In this document: positions 62,232-64,000 of the stretch, one piece after another | Layout: the number at the start of each line of letters is the position of its first letter | Numbering within the stretch: the stretch's first letter is position 1 | NCBI GenBank assembly: GCA_031550125.1 | Contig: JAVBOW010000023.1 | Location: 46,629 to 110,628 of the forward strand | Direction: 5' to 3' | Length of the DNA: 64,000 bases | DNA from: JAVBOW01 sp031550125 | Lineage (GTDB): Bacteria > Bacteroidota > Bacteroidia > Bacteroidales > Rikenellaceae | The notes under the pieces: generated by a model | What the model saw: the letters and a program-made list of their open reading frames with translations, nothing else | Told to the model about the DNA's origin: nothing | The model's database searches: none | Translations under genes and position numbers: made by a program

Positions 62232-63086
62232 ATGTCTGTTTCGAAATATATAGTAATCCTATTGGGCGGCCTAACTTTATTCGGGTGCAATCGGCCTAAG
62301 AAAAGTCATTGCGTCAATACGCTGTACGTAAGTATATTACCTATAAGAAACATAGTAAACGAGATAACGGCAGGCGACTTTGAGGTGGAAGTTCTCGTTC
62401 CGGCCGGAGCGTCGCCCGAGACATATGAGCCTACCCCACTCCAGATGGTGGGAGTATCTGAAACACAGATCGTTTTCGTTACCGGATTGATTGATTTTGA
62501 AAAAGAGTTGGTTGCCAAGATCGCTGATAATTCGTCTGTTAAAATAGTAGATCTTTCGACTGGAATAGATCTCATTGAAGGTCAATGTCATAACGGAATG
62601 CACGGACATGGCGTGGATCCCCACATATGGAGTTCTCCGAAAAATCTAAAGCAGATGGCTCGTACAGCCTGCGCAGCCGTAATGTCCGTATTTCCCGATT
62701 CTATAAAATACTCGGATAACCTGCAGAAGTTCGAGGCGCGGCTCGACTCGTTGGATTCGGCAATTTCAACATCCTTAATAAGTTGTAAGTCAAAGAATTT
62801 CATAATATACCACCCTGCCCTGACATACTACGCTAAGGATTACGGCCTGACGCAGACAGCACTTGAGGAAGAAGGGAAAGAACCGTCTGCGGAAAGACTC
62901 AAAGAAGTGATATCCAATGCACGGCGCGACGGCATATCCACTATATTCTACCAGAAACAATTTTCACCGGCCACAGTACAGTCGATGGCTGCGGAAATAG
63001 GCGCGAAATGCGTCGAAATAGACCCGCTACGCGAGGATGTGATAGAAAACCTGTCGGAAATAACCGCCGAGATAGCAGCCCAATGA
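62232..63086 (+). CDS. zinc/manganese ABC transporter substrate-binding lipoprotein (ZnuA-like)
   Basis: A 284-residue cluster A-I binding protein with lipobox LTLFGC (C19). Metal ligands include a His-rich stretch (CHNGMHGHGVDPHIW) and HPAL about residue 195. It captures Zn2+ or Mn2+ in the periplasm. The start is ATG 62232, after the promoter. The ATPase gene overlaps its stop. Confidence 0.92.
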   Translation: MSVSKYIVILLGGLTLFGCNRPKKSHCVNTLYVSILPIRNIVNEITAGDFEVEVLVPAGASPETYEPTPLQMVGVSETQIVFVTGLIDFEKELVAKIADNSSVKIVDLSTGIDLIEGQCHNGMHGHGVDPHIWSSPKNLKQMARTACAAVMSVFPDSIKYSDNLQKFEARLDSLDSAISTSLISCKSKNFIIYHPALTYYAKDYGLTQTALEEEGKEPSAERLKEVISNARRDGISTIFYQKQFSPATVQSMAAEIGAKCVEIDPLREDVIENLSEITAEIAAQ

Positions 63087-63829
63087 GCCTTATCGAGATA
63101 AAGAACCTGTCGGTTAATTACGACGGCAAGCCTGCGCTAACGGATGTTTGCCTGCAGATACGCCATGGTGATTTTCTTGGCATTATAGGACCTAACGGTG
63201 GCGGCAAGACCACTCTGGTTAAAGCTATTTTAGGAGCAGTAAAATATCAAGGTACAATTACTTACAGCGCAGACGCATGTTATGGAGGGCGGCGCTCGAT
63301 AGGTTATTTGCCACAACAGGAAAAGTTCGATCCTGCATTTCCCATCACGGTTGGCGAAGTTGTACTGTCGGGTTTGCAGGGCAACAAAAGATGGTTTGAG
63401 CGTTACACGCCCGCCGACCGGCATAAAGCCGCGGAGCTGATGGAAACGACAGGCATAAGCGCGGTGGCAGGCAACAGTATAACGGGCGTATCGGGCGGCC
63501 AGATGCAACGGGCGTTACTTTGCAGGGCGCTAATATCAGATCCCAAGCTACTTATACTCGACGAGCCGGCAAATTTCGTAGACAATAAATTTGAAAAAGA
63601 GCTATACGGCATCCTGCGTGAATTGAATCTGCGCGGTAAAGCCATAATGATGGTATCGCACGACCTGGGTACTATATCGAGTGTGGTAAAGAGTATAGTT
63701 TGTGTTAACCGCCACGTACACAGGCATGATTCCAATCGTATAACTGCCGAGCAACTACGCAATTACGACTGCCCTATACAACTGGTATATCACGGAAGGG
63801 TGCCGCACACCGTACTTGAGGAGCATTAA
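63083..63829 (+). CDS. metal ABC transporter ATP-binding protein (ZnuC-like)
   Basis: A 248-residue ABC ATPase with start ATG 63083 overlapping the previous stop (ATGA). Walker A is GPNGGGKTT (36-44), the signature VSGGQMQRALL, Walker B LLILDEPA, and the switch His in MVSHDLG. It powers uptake of the metal bound by the ZnuA-like protein. The permease gene is not in the window and may follow. Confidence 0.93.
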   Translation: MSLIEIKNLSVNYDGKPALTDVCLQIRHGDFLGIIGPNGGGKTTLVKAILGAVKYQGTITYSADACYGGRRSIGYLPQQEKFDPAFPITVGEVVLSGLQGNKRWFERYTPADRHKAAELMETTGISAVAGNSITGVSGGQMQRALLCRALISDPKLLILDEPANFVDNKFEKELYGILRELNLRGKAIMMVSHDLGTISSVVKSIVCVNRHVHRHDSNRITAEQLRNYDCPIQLVYHGRVPHTVLEEH

Positions 63830-64000
63830 TCGGCCCTGTCTCATTTATGTGTTGGCCGCACAGCGTTTAATCTTGCTTTATCAGGCGACCTTCAATATAC
63901 ACAATAAGCCCGGCGGGGGGGCAGCGTGGAGTACCCCCCCCCCGGGTAATTTAAATTATAGAAAAGATTTATTTAAAAAATAAAGGAGTTTTTGGAAAAA
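63830..64000. other. window end without a recognised gene
   Basis: 171 bases after the ATPase gene. The stretch holds a G7 run (63915-63921) and a C10 run (63934-63943) that could pair, then an AT-rich tail with AAGGAG near 63982, which may be the ribosome-binding site of a gene beyond the edge. Confidence 0.5.

Overview
The window looks like chromosomal DNA of a gut-type Bacteroidales bacterium, plausibly the Alistipes/Rikenellaceae side of the order. This rests on the SusC/SusD pair, lipoproteins with Bacteroidetes signals, HmuY, fimbrillin-like and BACON-type surface proteins, many TAnnTTTG promoter -7 elements, and moderately GC-rich coding sequence. The genus is inference. No rRNA, tRNA or CRISPR array was seen.

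Layout: (1) 1-9805 is the 3' part of a polysaccharide utilisation locus: SusC tail, SusD, a surface lipoprotein, a secreted DraG-fold protein, a GH127-type arabinofuranosidase and an S-type sulfatase. (2) 10021-12806 is a HmuY/TonB-receptor haem-uptake pair that overlaps truA tail to tail. (3) 13627-27028 is mostly housekeeping: dapB, lepB, YigZ, pyrBI, uvrA, an M16 peptidase, an O-methyltransferase, an outer-membrane barrel protein, a phosphohexomutase and dnaA. (4) 27191-32790, minus strand, holds an MBL hydrolase/B12-radical SAM/SDR operon and a POT peptide transporter. (5) 32880-39705 has glgB, a DUF1761-like protein, obg, a radical SAM/SPASM enzyme with its partner lipoprotein, era and a membrane protein. 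(6) 40364-46490 is a tight six-gene operon: PAS-containing hydrogenase-like sensor, SpoIIE-type phosphatase, thioredoxin-like [2Fe-2S] protein, [FeFe] hydrogenase, flavodiiron protein and thioesterase. (7) 46642-57874 has a PPi-type phosphofructokinase, a transposase remnant, a LruC-like lipoprotein, ligA, dapA, bcp, recA, a RelA/SpoT homologue and a HIT protein. (8) 57875-64000 is more AT-rich and accessory: an HTH regulator behind an array of palindromes, a fimbrillin/BACON lipoprotein with a 50-residue upstream gene, and a ZnuA/ZnuC-type metal transporter.

How the genes work together: the first locus binds, imports and trims a complex glycan, probably one with arabinose and sulfate. The hydrogenase operon joins a catalytic [FeFe] hydrogenase to a predicted H2/redox-sensing relative, a phosphatase output and an O2/NO-scavenging flavodiiron enzyme, which suits fermentative H2 metabolism with oxygen protection. 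The best candidates for little-described biology are the radical SAM/lipoprotein pair (36572-38087), the hydrogenase-signalling operon, the secreted DraG-fold protein in the glycan locus, and the palindrome array ahead of the HTH gene at 58612.
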